From Alviniconcha marisindica (lineage: Eukaryota > Mollusca > Gastropoda > Provannidae), in the NCBI GenBank assembly GCA_018857735.1, contig JABMCL010002596.1, forward strand, positions 55,001 through 119,000: a stretch of DNA of 64,000 bases, given 5' to 3'. The position numbers and the translations under genes are program-made. The notes beneath the pieces are model-generated. The model ran no database searches. It saw nothing but the letters and a program-made list of their open reading frames with translations, and had not been told where the DNA came from. Below, in pieces: positions 17,492 through 44,322 of the stretch (position 1 is its first letter; every line of letters begins with the position of its first letter).

Positions 17492-20400
17492 CTGGAAAGA
17501 ATAATATGATAAAAGATTCCTCTTGTTTCATTTACATACAATCTTGGCAATTTCCAACAACCTGCAATAGATCCATATTTCTGAGAAAGGTAAAGTATTT
17601 TAAGAGCACTCAAAACTCAATTTTTGCAGATTTAAATATCTACAGGATGAGAACAGCAATGTAGAACGGGGTAGGGGGGAGGGGAGAGAGGTATGGGGGG
17701 GGGGGGGGGGGAGAGGTCATTCTTTTCTTGAACAATCGAACAAGTATGTTACACTTACAGATGTATCACTTTCAAGATATTCCATGCTTTTACTTTGAAC
17801 AACAAGTAAAATGACTAATAAACTGGGAACTGAAGACACATGAGTGCTATATATATATATATATATTATCAAAACAACCACTGATTCAAGCAAACACAGA
17901 AAAGGAATGAGTGAAACTTCCTCACACACAAGTCCTCAGGGACTTTGAGCAAGAACGTTTTTTTCTTTTCCGGGAAACTGAGACATCAGTGTGCAGTTAC
18001 CTGAAAAGCATCATCCAGCTCCACCTCAAATTAAACAAACGAACAACGCTGCCAGGAACAAAGAACATGATTATGCCCCTTGCTTTTTCACTCCTTGTTC
18101 AGAGAGGATATGTGACGCTGCCTTTTGAAATGAGCTGGATGGATGCTCGGCCACTTTCTCATTGTGGCTTTTTTTCAAAGGGAGCTTCTACGCTTTTGAT
18201 TTGGGGTTTCCAGCAAAATCAGATTGCCTAGTCTTTCTCCATGAGAAATTATACTCCTTATGCACAAAAGGTGTTTTAAACATGGACCTGTTTGTTGCTA
18301 AGCATTATGATGAAAACTTTGCAAATTTCTTAGAATGCGATGCTGCGGTGTTAATGACCTTAAATTGTTATAATAAATAACAAGACCAATGAACTGATTC
18401 AAATAATTTTTGCATCACCTTAAAGAGAATTGTGCACTCTCCACTGTGACATAGATATCTCAAAAGTGACAAAAAGTACCAAAATGCGACTCATTTCTGA
18501 AGGTAGGGTCACATATATCTGTATTATTATTATTATTATGTACACAATAAACCATCAGTATGACTATGAGCAGGCCCCCTTGTGTGTGTGTGTGTGCGCA
18601 CGCGCGTGTGTGTATGTGTGCGTGCGCATGTGTGTGTGTGTGTGTGCTATGAATACAATATGACTATATAACTTTTTACTTTCCAGGTTTTAACATATCC
18701 ATTATTGTTGATCTCATAAAGCACAGTGTGCTCACCCTTGTCATTGGGAATTAGAGCTATTGAAATGACCGCTATTATTATTATTGTGGCCCACCAGGTG
18801 GAGCTGTTTACCTGAAGGCAGCCGGAGCGATGACCACACATCCTGTGCCCCCCAGTCTGCAGACAAGGGGGGACAATTCAACACAGGCCAGGTGGTGTTA
18901 CCGGACAGCACAGGACCCAGACCATTGCTGCGACCCGCCACGGCGATGAACACAGTAGGGATGCCCTCCCCTGAGGACCAAAAACATACACAGTAGGGAT
19001 GCTCTCTCCTGAGGACCTAAAACATAGTAGGTATGCCCTCCCCTGAAGACCAAAAACATAGTAGGGATGCCCTCCCCTGAGGACCAAAAAACAGAGACAG
19101 TAGGGATGCCCTCCCCTGAGGACCAAAATCATACACAGTAGGGATGCCCTCCCCTGAGGACCAAAAGCATACACAGCAGGTATGCCCTCCCCATAGGACC
19201 AAAAACATACACAATGCTTAATTAGTTAATATTATTCTGTACACAAAGCAGGTCTCTCCCTTCAAATGTTGTTCATGCTTTGTTTCTAATGGGAACTGTC
19301 CCTATCAAATATTCAGGTGGATTTCTCAGAGATCCCAACACAAAAAAGTTCAAACAAACGCTTATTTATTTTGACCCAGATACACAGTATGCAAATTTTC
19401 AGGGAAATCCCCTTTGTCAAGCCACAAAATGACACATAAACACTTAAATGCCCAAATTTTGCTGGCATACTTAGGATTACTGTGGTTAGTTAGTAACTGG
19501 ATTTTAACATCCTGTCAACTGCACAGGGTCGCTTCAGGACAATTAAACATTGTCATAAGCAAATGCACATTTCAAAACTCTTCTCATAATCATATATAAA
19601 CAGTTTCTCAAGTCAATCCACAAAAAAGTCCCTCTGCAAACATACAACAAAACATACATACACAAATATCAAACATCCCCTAATGAAGCACCACCCTAAT
19701 CAAAGGCCAGCCAACTCTTAAGACCCCCCCTTTTTTTTAAACAGCCGACTCTTAAGACCCCCCCCCACCTCCCCCCCACCCCCCTTTAAAAAAAAATAAT
19801 AGCACTCAATTGACATCATGTGTCTCACAATAACAAACGCCTGATCTGAATCACCTATGGCAACACAAATAATGGCACACAAATAATATAAACCCTCAAA
19901 AGTTGCAAATTCAAGCCTTCCTGAGGAAAACATTTTCACATTTTGGCAGGTGAATGGACAGTTTCCTAAAAGTGAAGAGTACAATACAAACTGGAGTGCA
20001 CAGATAAAGAACCTAACTACCAGTCTGATAATCAACACCGCACAATACAGGTAAACGTTCACCTCTATTCGTAAACATTCACTTTCTATGGAAAACAACC
20101 TAGAAACCTACCACGCTGGTGGTAAGCCTGTGACCGCTAGAGCTCTTGGCTCAACAAAGAGTGCACGCAAACTACCCACAACATTGGTGACTACGCTGGC
20201 CTTCAATCAATCACCCCTGAGACCATACTGACCTTCATACTCATACAGGATGCTGAGAGCGACATCTGTGGCCTTGTGGGCCGACACCACTCTCAGCTCA
20301 CAAGGCACGCCCAGCTTCTTGCAGGCCTCACGGATCTTCTCACAGTGCGCCAGGTCGGACGGGGATCCCATGATGACCACCGCGCGGGCCCGAGGCTTCG

Positions 20401-21514
20401 GGGACAGCAGCTGAGGCAAACATCAGGCATCTGTCAGCCAGGGGAGCAGGGATAGCTCAGTGGTTAGACTGTCAGACTTGTGTGCAAAAGATCGTGGGTT
20501 TAAGTCCCAGCAGGAGCGGTGGGAGACTTTTTTCTCCTGGGTCAACTTTCTGTGCTGGCTCTTATTTCGTCATCGGTTTCACCCCTTTGCTACCACAGTA
20601 GCACATAAAAATCCCAGACACTCTGCCAAAAGTACAGACGGCAGGCTACAGCTAAACAGGCATGCACCCTATGTATGTGGATTTGCATGAAGTGACGTGA
20701 CATATCAGTTCATGATTGTATGCGTACACAGAATGTGCTGAGATGGCAGCAGTTTCACATGGCACCAGCCTTGTTACAACCAAACAGGGCTGTAAGTACA
20801 CCACTTGGATGTATATTCAAAATGCACTATAAAATGTGACAGTCACTCATTTAGAATCACATACAACAAGAGCACAGTGAGTCTACTCAAGAGTGGGGAA
20901 TAGTGCTATATAAAACTGATCAACAATCAACAATCACTTCACAGAACACAGAGGTGCTAATTTCTGAAACTATTTACCTAGGACATTTTGCCAACTTCTG
21001 GAATTATTTATTAACCTGGGACATTTTGCCAACTTCCTCGACTATTTACCAGGGACACTTTACCAGTTTCCTATTTATTTACCTGGGATGTTTTGCCAAC
21101 TTCCTCAGCTATTTATGAGGGACATTTTACCAATTTCCTAAGCTATTTACCAGGGAAATTTGCCAACTTCCTAAACTATTTACTTGGGGTATTTTACCAG
21201 CTTCCTAAACTACTTACCTGGGACGTTTTTCCAGCTTCCCAAACTATTTACCTGGGGCAGTTTACCAGCTTCCAAAACTATTTACCTGGAACATTGTGCC
21301 AGCTTCCTAAACTATTTACCTGGGATATTTTGCTAATGACCTAAGCTATTTACCAGGGACATTTAGTTTTTATCAATTCCTAAATTTTTTACCCAGGATA
21401 TTTTATCAATTTCCTAAGATATTTCCTAAGATTATTTCCTAGGGACATTTTGCCAACTTCCTAAAATCTTTACCAGGGACATTTTCAGCATTTGGCATTA
21501 TTAAAAATAAAAAA

Positions 21515-21568
<54 letters not shown>

Positions 21569-23083
21569 CGACGGTGTTGGTACTATGTCTTCTTCTTCAC
21601 CATCATTGATTACACGGAGGATGGTCATGAACATGGCTGTTTTTGCAAGGACACATTTGGACTCTTACAGATTGGTCATATATATAATATCAAGATAAAT
21701 TCATTGCAAAAACTGACACTCACTGGCACACGTTCAGCTACCCAGGCAAAATTTCGCTTGACCGTCTCCAGAGCTTCCTTGGTCACTGTCTCCAGTTCTC
21801 TGTACACCTGCTTGTCCTTCATGAGGCGACGATCACCTGCCGGCCACAACCGCCACGAGTCACTGTCAATCACATCCGCCAACACCAGCTCACCTGGGAG
21901 ACACACAATGGCAGAAAAATGGCATAAGAGCAGACCAAACTCACCTGTGACAAGGTGAACACAAAACTGCTTGTCTCAGGAAAAACACCAACTATGTCAG
22001 GATGAATACCAAATTACCTGCTTCAGGACAAACACCAACTCACCTGTGTCAAGACAAACACCTGTGTCAGGACAGACACCAAACTCACCTGTGTCAGGAC
22101 ATACATCAAACTCACCGGTGTCAAGACAAACACACACTCACCAGTGTCAGGACAGACACCAAACTCACCTGTGTCAGGACAAACACCAAACTCACCAGTG
22201 TCAAGACAAACACCAAACCCACCTGTATCAGGACAAACACCAAACTCACCTGTGTCAGGACAAACACCCACTCACCAGTGTCAGGACAGACACCAAACTC
22301 ACCTGTGTTAGGACAGACACCAAACTCACCTGTGTCAGGACAAACATCAAATTCACCTGTGTCAAGACAAACACCAAACTCACCTGTGTCAAGACAAACA
22401 CCAAACTCACCTGTATCAGGACAAACACCAAACTCACCAGTGTCAAGACAAACACCCACTCACCAGTGTCAGGACAAACACCAAACTCACCTGTGTCAGG
22501 ACGGACACCAAACTCAATCTTCATGTCAATGAGACTGCAGTCCAGGGAGGCCCAAGACTTCTCCAGGATCTCAAAGATGGTGACTGTGGACTGGGCCAGC
22601 ATCTGGTACTCATCGGCGCCGATCACCTTTCCCCCCACCTCCAGTTTGGCCATCAGCAGCTGCTCCTTGGACCACTGGGGGTCGTGGTTCTCATCGTCCT
22701 GTTCAATAAGCATAGCATTTTATCAACAGCTGCTCCTTGGACCACTGGGGGTCGTGGTTCTCATTGTCCTGTGCAATAAGCATATCATAGCAACAGTTGC
22801 ATCTTGGACCACTGGGGTCGTGGTTCTCATCGTCCTGCACAGTACGAACATCATATCAACAGCTACTTCTCCGACCTTTGCACGTAGTGGAAAACATGGA
22901 AGGTCTATTTTTTGGGGAAGAAAAGAAATGTCTTGAAATTAGATTTGAATGAGTCCAGAAAGGGTTTCTGCAAGAGAGGAAGGGGATGGACATTCCACGT
23001 AGAGGGGCCAAAATAAAAAAGGCATGGGGAACCAACCGTGGAAAGTCTGGTATGAGGTATCTGGAGGCTGAGTGTATTAGAAA

Positions 23084-23121
<38 letters not shown>

Positions 23122-24337
23122 CACACATGCACACACACACACACAGGCACACACACAAAGCAGCAAAATGCTCAGCTGTCTTAGTATTCACAACTGGGAA
23201 AATTCAGAATTTTGGTTGTTTGTCAAAGTTTCCCGTGACCTTGAATGAAAGCAAGTGCAGATCACCCCAGCAGAAAATGATGACAGGAAGCACTGACCTT
23301 GAAGAAAGTTTCCATTTTGGGAGGGCAGAAGCGGAAGCCTTCCTTGACACCAGGATTTCGCTTGAGGAATGATCCAGTGGCGATCCTGCGTGTGACCCAC
23401 TCGATCGGGATCATCTCACACTTGTGGGCCACAAAGGCTGTATCGGACTCGCGCCTGATGTAGTGGGTCTTGATGCCTGTCATTTGGCAAGCAGATTCAA
23501 AAACAACCAACATATATATTAATAAAGGTGTGTGTGTGTGTGTGTGTGTGTGCATGCATGTGTGTGCATACATATTGCTTTCTTAAGGCATAATCTACTT
23601 ATGCCAGAAGAAACACAGAGAGGGAGAGAGGGAGACAAATGAGGCAGAAGTGGATAGAGAGGGGTGGAGATAGAGACTTCAGACGGTTTATTGTACTCTA
23701 GCCATTGGCCCATATATATATATATATACAAACCCCCAAAACAGGTGAACCCATGAACTTAATTATGCACATAGACAGACAAATAAGACATGCAAACAAT
23801 AAAATAGACAGACAAACAAAACCACAAAGCAGACAAAACAGTTTGGGGGGGGGGGGGGAGCGGAGAGACAGAGACAGACAGAGAGATAAAGACAGACAGA
23901 CACTGAGGCAGACAGACAGAGAAATAGAGACAGCTGAAAGCAGTTTAAATTTTAGAACAAAACAGACTGATTCCGCACCAGCATTATTCAGCAACTCAAA
24001 GATTGCACAGTTGGTTGCTGTGGAGATGGCTGCCTTTCCCTCCAGCTCATGACTTCTGGCACCATCACCAGCAGTGATACGATCTTTGGACTGGAGCAGC
24101 ACTTGGCCCGGGGCACCAGGAAGCTCGTAGACGACCTTTGTCTTGCCCTCCACCACAACAGCTCCCAGCTTCAACTCTGGCGGCAAAAACAGCGAAAGGA
24201 TGCTATTCATGTTAAAGCACCCTTTGACCTTTCTCACAGGGGCTCATAGTTATAGTGCTTTACAATTAGTAACATTTACAATGACAAAATACACAAGCGC
24301 CATAGATGCACTGAGTCAAGTAGATATAAACTGCTCA

Positions 24338-24382
<45 letters not shown>

Positions 24383-26079
24383 CACACATATGCACACTCA
24401 TTCACACACACTCACACACCCCAATCAGTATCATGTTTGAAAAAGGAGAGTTTTAAGTGCTGATTTAAACTTAAAGGAAGGAGCAAACTGACAAAATCTA
24501 ATTTCTTTTGGAAGTGTGTTCCAGAGCGCTGGAGCAATGCAAGAGAAAGAGAGTTCACTGTAGTGTAGGATTTAGTGTTGGCAGGTGGAATGCACAGTAC
24601 ACAGCTGCCTGCAGAAGATCGAAGTTGCCTGGATGGCAAGTAGATCTTCAGTAGATCAGGAAGGACCAGTAAAGTTACTGTACCAAAGCAAAGAGAAGAT
24701 TTTTTATTTTAATTTGATTCTAGCATTGAGCCAGTATTACACAGCATACGGCTACCTACATGGGAGTGGGGATAGCTCAGTGGTAGAGTGCTGGATTAGT
24801 GATTGGAGAGACACTGGTTCAGGTCCCAGCAGAAGAAGTGGGAGAATTTTCTTCTCCAGGGTCAACTTTCTGTGCTGAACCTTATTTCATTTTCAGTATC
24901 TGTTCCACCCCGGCGTTACCACAGTTGGATGTGAAAGATCCCAGTCATTCTGCCAAAAGTGCTGGTGGCAGGTTACAGCTAAACATACATGCACCCTTTG
25001 AATAAAACTGTAAAATGGCGCATGGTTGTATGGTGACAGTACTGACACAGATTGTGCACCAAGAAGGCGGCAGTTTCACATGGCTCCAACCATATGCAAC
25101 AACAGCGCTGTAACTAGTCACGAGTGTAAGTGCACCACTTCAGTGGTTATTGAAAATGGTTCTGTGTAAAGCTACAGCCACTTATTCATTCGCATACAAC
25201 ACTGAGCACAATGAGTCTGCCTGGAAGCAGAGAACAGCATTGTATAAAAATGAATCAATACATCAGAGAGTTCAACTGTCCAAAAAGCCAATACAAGTGG
25301 GCATTGACAATGACATATTTATGTCATGTTTAATGCAGATGGCAAAGGTCACTGAAGCTTCAGATGATGATGCAGAGCTTAATCAAGTTAATGTCCTTGG
25401 ATGTCAGGTTGACATACTAGGGACAAACTGTGACCAATGCATAAGCATGGTTCCATGTTGCTTTACGTCCACAGAAACCGTAAGGCTCATTAGGACGGGG
25501 AGCCCAGGATGGCCATCTCGACTCTCACACAGCTCCTGAACTCTGTGAAGCTTCAGGGGAACTAATTTCAATAAGTATTCAGTGGAACCTCCGCCCCCCC
25601 CCCCCCAGCAAAGCAGACACAAGCTCACTGCAGTTGTTTCAGTCTTCATCGCCATATTGATCAGCTTCGTCCACTTATTGTTCTTTCGTTTCAAACTGAA
25701 AGTCACAGACTGTGAGACTGATGGGGCACAAGCGCCACAGATGCACTGGAGCTTGATGGAAAGAGAGGGGTAGGTGGGGGGAGTGGAGCAGATTCTGAAA
25801 GACAGATACTAGATCATCTAGACTCAGACTCAGAGAGTGAGAAACTCAAACTAAAAAACTGTTTTACAAGGATTGTTGTTTAGGGTCAGTCTAAACCTGT
25901 CTCAAGACTACTCTGACTAGTCATTGCTATCATGAGTAAAAAATTAAAAAATTACTGGCCATATTTATATATACTTATACACAAGTGAAACATTATACAT
26001 GAAAATGTATAAATGGAGCATATGAACTTCCACACAAAAACAGCGGGTACATAGCGCCAGGAGAGAGAGTGCGCGCGCG

Positions 26080-26125
<46 letters not shown>

Positions 26126-26688
26126 TTGGGGGGGGGGGGGGGGGGGCAGGTATGTAGATTTTGTGATGAAGTCGCCAAGGGTAGGGGCGAATCAACAAGT
26201 TATACAAGTAATGGCCCTATGCTCCTTCGCATCCTGGAAGGTCTGTCGTAATGGGTATAAGTTATATCATAATTAAGCTACCGGAAACCAGAATGTGCTC
26301 ATTCGGTGTCCCCGTTAATACAAAGGGGCGATCTCAAAATCACAAAACTTTCAGCACGAGACCCGTGGTCCCAAAGCATGTTGCCTTGAACGAACAACTT
26401 ATGCACAACGACAACGGAACAAAATACCACAGTTACACACGTGGCACGCAACAACAACTTAATGCCTTGTGGAAATCACACACTGTGACGTTAGGTAGGA
26501 AGGCGCGTTTTGTGAACTGTTGCCGCCTAAAGCTGTAACGTCGTAGATTCAACGCGCCATTGGTTTCCAGTAAGTTTCTTTGTTCTACTGTTTACTTCGC
26601 CTACATGCACTACCCAAGGCATGTGAGCATTATTGTCACACGATTTCAAGTACTTGAAGTTAACCACACAATGTAACAAACCTGCCAT
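17328..26688 (-). CDS. PAICS: PAICS: SAICAR synthetase / AIR carboxylase, 8 coding exons
   Basis: Exons in transcript order: 26688-26682 (tentative), 24176-23979, 23476-23298, 22698-22491, 21893-21724, 20410-20233, 18970-18812, 17491-17328. The lengths sum to 1263 bases, exactly 421 codons with stop, and vertebrate PAICS is about 425 residues. All phases match. The N-terminal half is a PurC-type SAICAR synthetase ([41 protein letters not shown]). The C-terminal half is a PurE class II AIR carboxylase ([26 protein letters not shown]). The enzyme performs steps 6 and 7 of cytosolic de novo IMP synthesis (AIR to CAIR to SAICAR). It lies head to head with PPAT. Everything from 24176 down is firm; only the first 7-base exon is uncertain. 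Confidence 0.93.
18812..18970 (-). CDS. PAICS: PAICS exon 7 (AIR carboxylase core)
   Basis: It encodes [20 protein letters not shown] and continues to [12 protein letters not shown]. It contains the substrate-site loop AGRSNGLGP of class II PurE. The donor is GTAAAC (complement of 18806-18811). The acceptor follows GGTCCTC. The acceptor and first exon bases are repeated upstream in a tandem array. Confidence 0.95.
18971..19205 (-). repeat. Acceptor-type boundary array before PAICS exon 7
   Basis: On the - strand, about six further copies of TTTTGGTCCTCAG followed by GGGAGGGCATCCCTACTGT lie directly upstream of the real exon start, spaced roughly 33-45 bases. The exon itself starts GGGAGGGCATCCCTACTGTG, so each copy carries a full 3' splice site and about 19 bases of exon. 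Confidence 0.92.
19335..19445. mobile_element. Single arm of foldback MITE family F, in PAICS intron
   Basis: It contains CAAACGCTTATTTATTTTGA, ACAGTATGCAAATTTTC and GGAAATCCCCTTTGTCAAGC, shared with the arms at 55785-55960 and 40790-40945. Confidence 0.6.
20233..20410 (-). CDS. PAICS: PAICS exon 6 (start of AIR carboxylase domain)
   Basis: It encodes [20 protein letters not shown], then [18 protein letters not shown] and [13 protein letters not shown] and SAHK are the PurE phosphate and substrate binding motifs. The donor is GTCAGT (complement of 20227-20232), and the acceptor is GCCTCAG on the - strand, complementary to 20411-20417. Confidence 0.95.
20452..20936 (+). mobile_element. tRNA-derived SINE, family A, + strand, in PAICS intron
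   Basis: The head is GGGATAGCTCAGTGGTTAGA with a B-box-like GGGTTTAAGTCCC. The body has TCTGCCAAAAGTACAGACGG and GATGGCAGCAGTTTCACATG, and the tail GTGCTATATAAAACTGATCA ends in CAACAATCA repeats. It is antisense to PAICS. Confidence 0.9.
20940..21490. repeat. Tandem array of about 35 bp in PAICS intron
   Basis: About 15 degenerate copies contain ATTTACCTGGGACATTTTGC and CAACTTCCTAAACT. On the PAICS strand most units contain CCCAGGTAAAT, a good match to a 5' splice site, but clear derivation from the neighbouring exon is not visible. A (GA)n run follows at about 21521-21566. Confidence 0.88.
21724..21893 (-). CDS. PAICS: PAICS exon 5 (end of SAICAR synthetase domain)
   Basis: It encodes [20 protein letters not shown], then [17 protein letters not shown] and [20 protein letters not shown] is the conserved SAICAR synthetase active-site segment. 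The donor is GTGAGT and the acceptor follows CTCCC. Confidence 0.95.
21930..22490 (-). repeat. 27-bp donor-type boundary array after PAICS exon 4
   Basis: On the - strand about 18 units of GTGAGTTTGGTGTTTGTCCT plus GACACAG follow the exon directly. The exon ends GAGTTTGGTGTCCGTCCTGA then CACAG, so the unit is the exon end itself, complete with a consensus 5' splice site CACAG/GTGAGT. The unit length of 27 keeps the frame, and translation runs from the exon for about 236 bases into the array without a stop. Confidence 0.95.
22491..22698 (-). CDS. PAICS: PAICS exon 4 (SAICAR synthetase)
   Basis: It encodes [20 protein letters not shown], then [18 protein letters not shown] and MKIEFGV.PDTG. 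It matches the NDPQWS.EQL and IFEILEKSW segments of PAICS. Both its ends are tandemly copied into the flanking introns: the start upstream at 22699-22860, the end downstream at 21930-22490. Confidence 0.95.
22699..22860 (-). repeat. Two extra copies of the acceptor and start of PAICS exon 4
   Basis: Going upstream on the PAICS strand, two further copies of the exon start (containing GAGAACCACGACCCC and CAGTGGTC) occur at about 22722-22775 and 22795-22850. Each is preceded by a CAG acceptor. They are close to identical to the exon over about 45 bases and then run into intron-like sequence with TATGCTTATT. Confidence 0.92.
23075..23158. repeat. (CA)n microsatellite
   Basis: A (CA)n tract in a PAICS intron. 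Confidence 0.97.
23298..23476 (-). CDS. PAICS: PAICS exon 3 (SAICAR synthetase)
   Basis: It encodes [19 protein letters not shown], then [20 protein letters not shown] and [10 protein letters not shown]. The [14 protein letters not shown] motif is the SAICAR synthetase signature. The donor is GTCAGT and the acceptor follows AATGACAG. Confidence 0.96.
23979..24176 (-). CDS. PAICS: PAICS exon 2 (N-terminal SAICAR synthetase)
   Basis: It encodes [20 protein letters not shown] and continues to [15 protein letters not shown] and [11 protein letters not shown]. The EGKTK.VYE motif is the ATP-binding start of the domain. The acceptor GCCGCCAG leaves a two-base start, so the preceding exon must end with one base of a codon. 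Confidence 0.96.
24339..24420. repeat. (CA)n microsatellite
   Basis: A (CA)n run followed by CACACTCA variants. Confidence 0.95.
24768..25262 (+). mobile_element. tRNA-derived SINE, family A, + strand, in PAICS intron 1
   Basis: The head is GGGGATAGCTCAGTGGTAGA and the B-box-like sequence is GGTTCAGGTCCC. The body has TTCTGCCAAAAGTGCTGGTG and GGCGGCAGTTTCACATGGC, and the tail GTATAAAAATGAATCAATAC. It is antisense to PAICS. Confidence 0.9.
25360..25545 (-). mobile_element. SINE-like repeat (family of 5878-6056), - strand
   Basis: It shares GATGATGATG at the low end, TTAATGTCCTTGGATGTCAG, TTTACGTCCACAGAAACC and CAGCTCCTGAACT. Confidence 0.8.
26082..26148. repeat. (GT)n followed by poly-G
   Basis: A (GT)n tract runs directly into a run of about 20 G in PAICS intron 1. 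Confidence 0.95.
26682..26688 (-). CDS. PAICS: Candidate PAICS first coding exon (7 bases)
   Basis: On the - strand ATGGCAG is followed by GTTTGT. Joined to the next exon it reads MAELKLG and leaves the single-base phase that exon 2 requires. It also makes the total CDS 421 codons with stop, close to other PAICS proteins. The ATG has G at -3. The donor is weak. No better ATG-plus-donor in that phase was noticed between 24180 and 28500, but the search was by eye. Confidence 0.4.
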
Positions 26689-28520
26689 TCCGACGTAAAT
26701 TATAGTTTGTCGAAAAGCTCCTGTTCCTGCCACACACGTGCACTAGGGGAAATTTGCTCTTGTGTTCTTCCGCGGAGGCAAACGAGGTCTTTATAAAACA
26801 CGCAACAAACACAACTTACAGAAACACGCACAAAAAAGCAAATTTGCTGATCGTGAAATTATCTTATATATGTCTGTCTGCAAAGAAAATATACAATGTT
26901 TTTTGTGATCTGGCACAAACACGCATAACAAATTAAAATAAAAAAAAGTACAAAAAATGTAGTGCTATTGTGAACCAAAAGGTCCTGGGGCTGCTACCAC
27001 CTAAATCCCACGTGTTATGAACCTAAACCCCACGTGCTGGGGCAGCAGTGACGGGGGTGCATCGCGAGCTGGTCGGGCGATTTTCCAGTGAGTGAAAATC
27101 TGGTGGATGACGTGATAAGACCATTTTGACAGGTAGATCTTTCTGTTTTGATGTGACTTTGTTGCTGGAGCGAAAACAAGTTGCGTTGGCAACAGTACCC
27201 TTTGTACTCGGGGCCTTATGATTTCTAAAGACGTGTTGAAGGGTAGACCATCCTCGGTCACTGTGTCACTGGCTCGATCAGCGTACTCATCTAGGTGACT
27301 ATGATGGGGGAGGGGGGGGGGGGGGGCGGGAAGGGTCCAAGCCGTAAGGGGGCTTGGCTTCGAAGGGTCAAATCGCCAGTCTATTTTAAAACAGATCGGC
27401 CTCTTAATAATAATTAATTCGAGGAAGTCAGAAATGCTTGGGCGCAAAGATCTTCAGTTTTCACAAACAGAAGACATAGAAATAATAGATTTAGATTATG
27501 CAGAAGAGAGAAGTCGAGAGGCTTGGTGTGCGCATCGACTGACCGAGCTACAGAGAGAGAGAGAGAGAGGTTACTCAGTAAAGTTAGTATTAATTAACAA
27601 AGATCGTATCACGTATAGCTGCTTTAGCAATACGATCTTTGGTATACTAATCCGGCAGCCGTAGCGGTCCCAGGGTCTATACCCTGACTGGCACGTACAG
27701 CTCTGTCATCAAGATCTGCCTTATTGAGTTACTTTTATTTCTTAGTTAATAGCATCACCTTTAGTTTAAATGAAGCTGAAAAGAACTGTGACTGTCCGTG
27801 TTACTAATCTCCCACTTAAAAGATGCCAAGCTTCAGCTGCAGATGTAGGCAGTGTTCCACTTGAAACTGGGATTGTGTAAGCAGTTTTTGATCAGGTGGA
27901 AATCTGTTTAAATTTTTAGAGAGTGGTTTGGTTCTGATCAGTATTGTCTGTTGATCAACCCTGGGTTGATCATCTTGATGTTGAGCAGTATTGATCAAAC
28001 TTATTTTGGAAATAGTGCTCTAGTAGTAGTACGTACAGTACTGAACAGTAATAATAGTTAATAGTACTAAGTATGATTGTAAGATGGACAAGGTCAATGT
28101 AAATTGTAATATTGTTTTAGGAGTATGAAGGAATCATTATTTCAGATTGTCTATAATAATTAGCACATCAGTTCAGGAATAAGAATTTTAACACCTTTTA
28201 AAAAGTTGGTTCCAAAACAGGTGTCTATAACAATTACCACATGAACCAATTCAGGAATAAGAATTTTAACACCTATGAAAAAGTTGGTTCCAAAAGGGGT
28301 GCTGATGCAGACCAGATCAAATTAAAGACCTTCATCATCTTCCATTTCGGTGTAGCAACCATTGTGTGCATGCACACATGCACACACACACACACACGCA
28401 CAGGATCATGTGCACACGTAATGCTAAGTAAATTGCAATCTATTTTGTGTGTTCTAATGTCTACCAGGACTTGGCAAGAGTTGAGCAGTGTTGTCCCCAT
28501 TACCAAGTTCAAACAGCAGC
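26689..28520. promoter_or_regulatory. Shared intergenic region between divergent PAICS and PPAT
   Basis: This is the interval between the candidate PAICS start and the PPAT ATG. In vertebrates PPAT and PAICS are transcribed divergently from a common short promoter. Here the spacing is larger and no TATA box is assigned. It contains a poly-G run (about 27310-27328), a small GA repeat, and a near-duplicate of a segment with CAGGAATAAGAATTTTAACA at about 28170 and 28250. Untranslated first exons of either gene may lie here. Confidence 0.45.

Positions 28521-44322
<15,802 letters not shown>

Noticed and set aside
20452..20530. tRNA gene with A and B boxes
   Set aside because: The promoter boxes belong to SINE heads (also at 7835-8325, 15695-16145, 24768, 30703, 38025-38327, 39590 and 56085-56395). 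The cloverleaf is imperfect and the same body follows each head.
26999..27447. - strand frame of 148 residues as PAICS exon 1
   Set aside because: It has no PAICS similarity and contains a Pro run produced by a poly-G tract. The phase and length evidence favours the small exon at 26682-26688.
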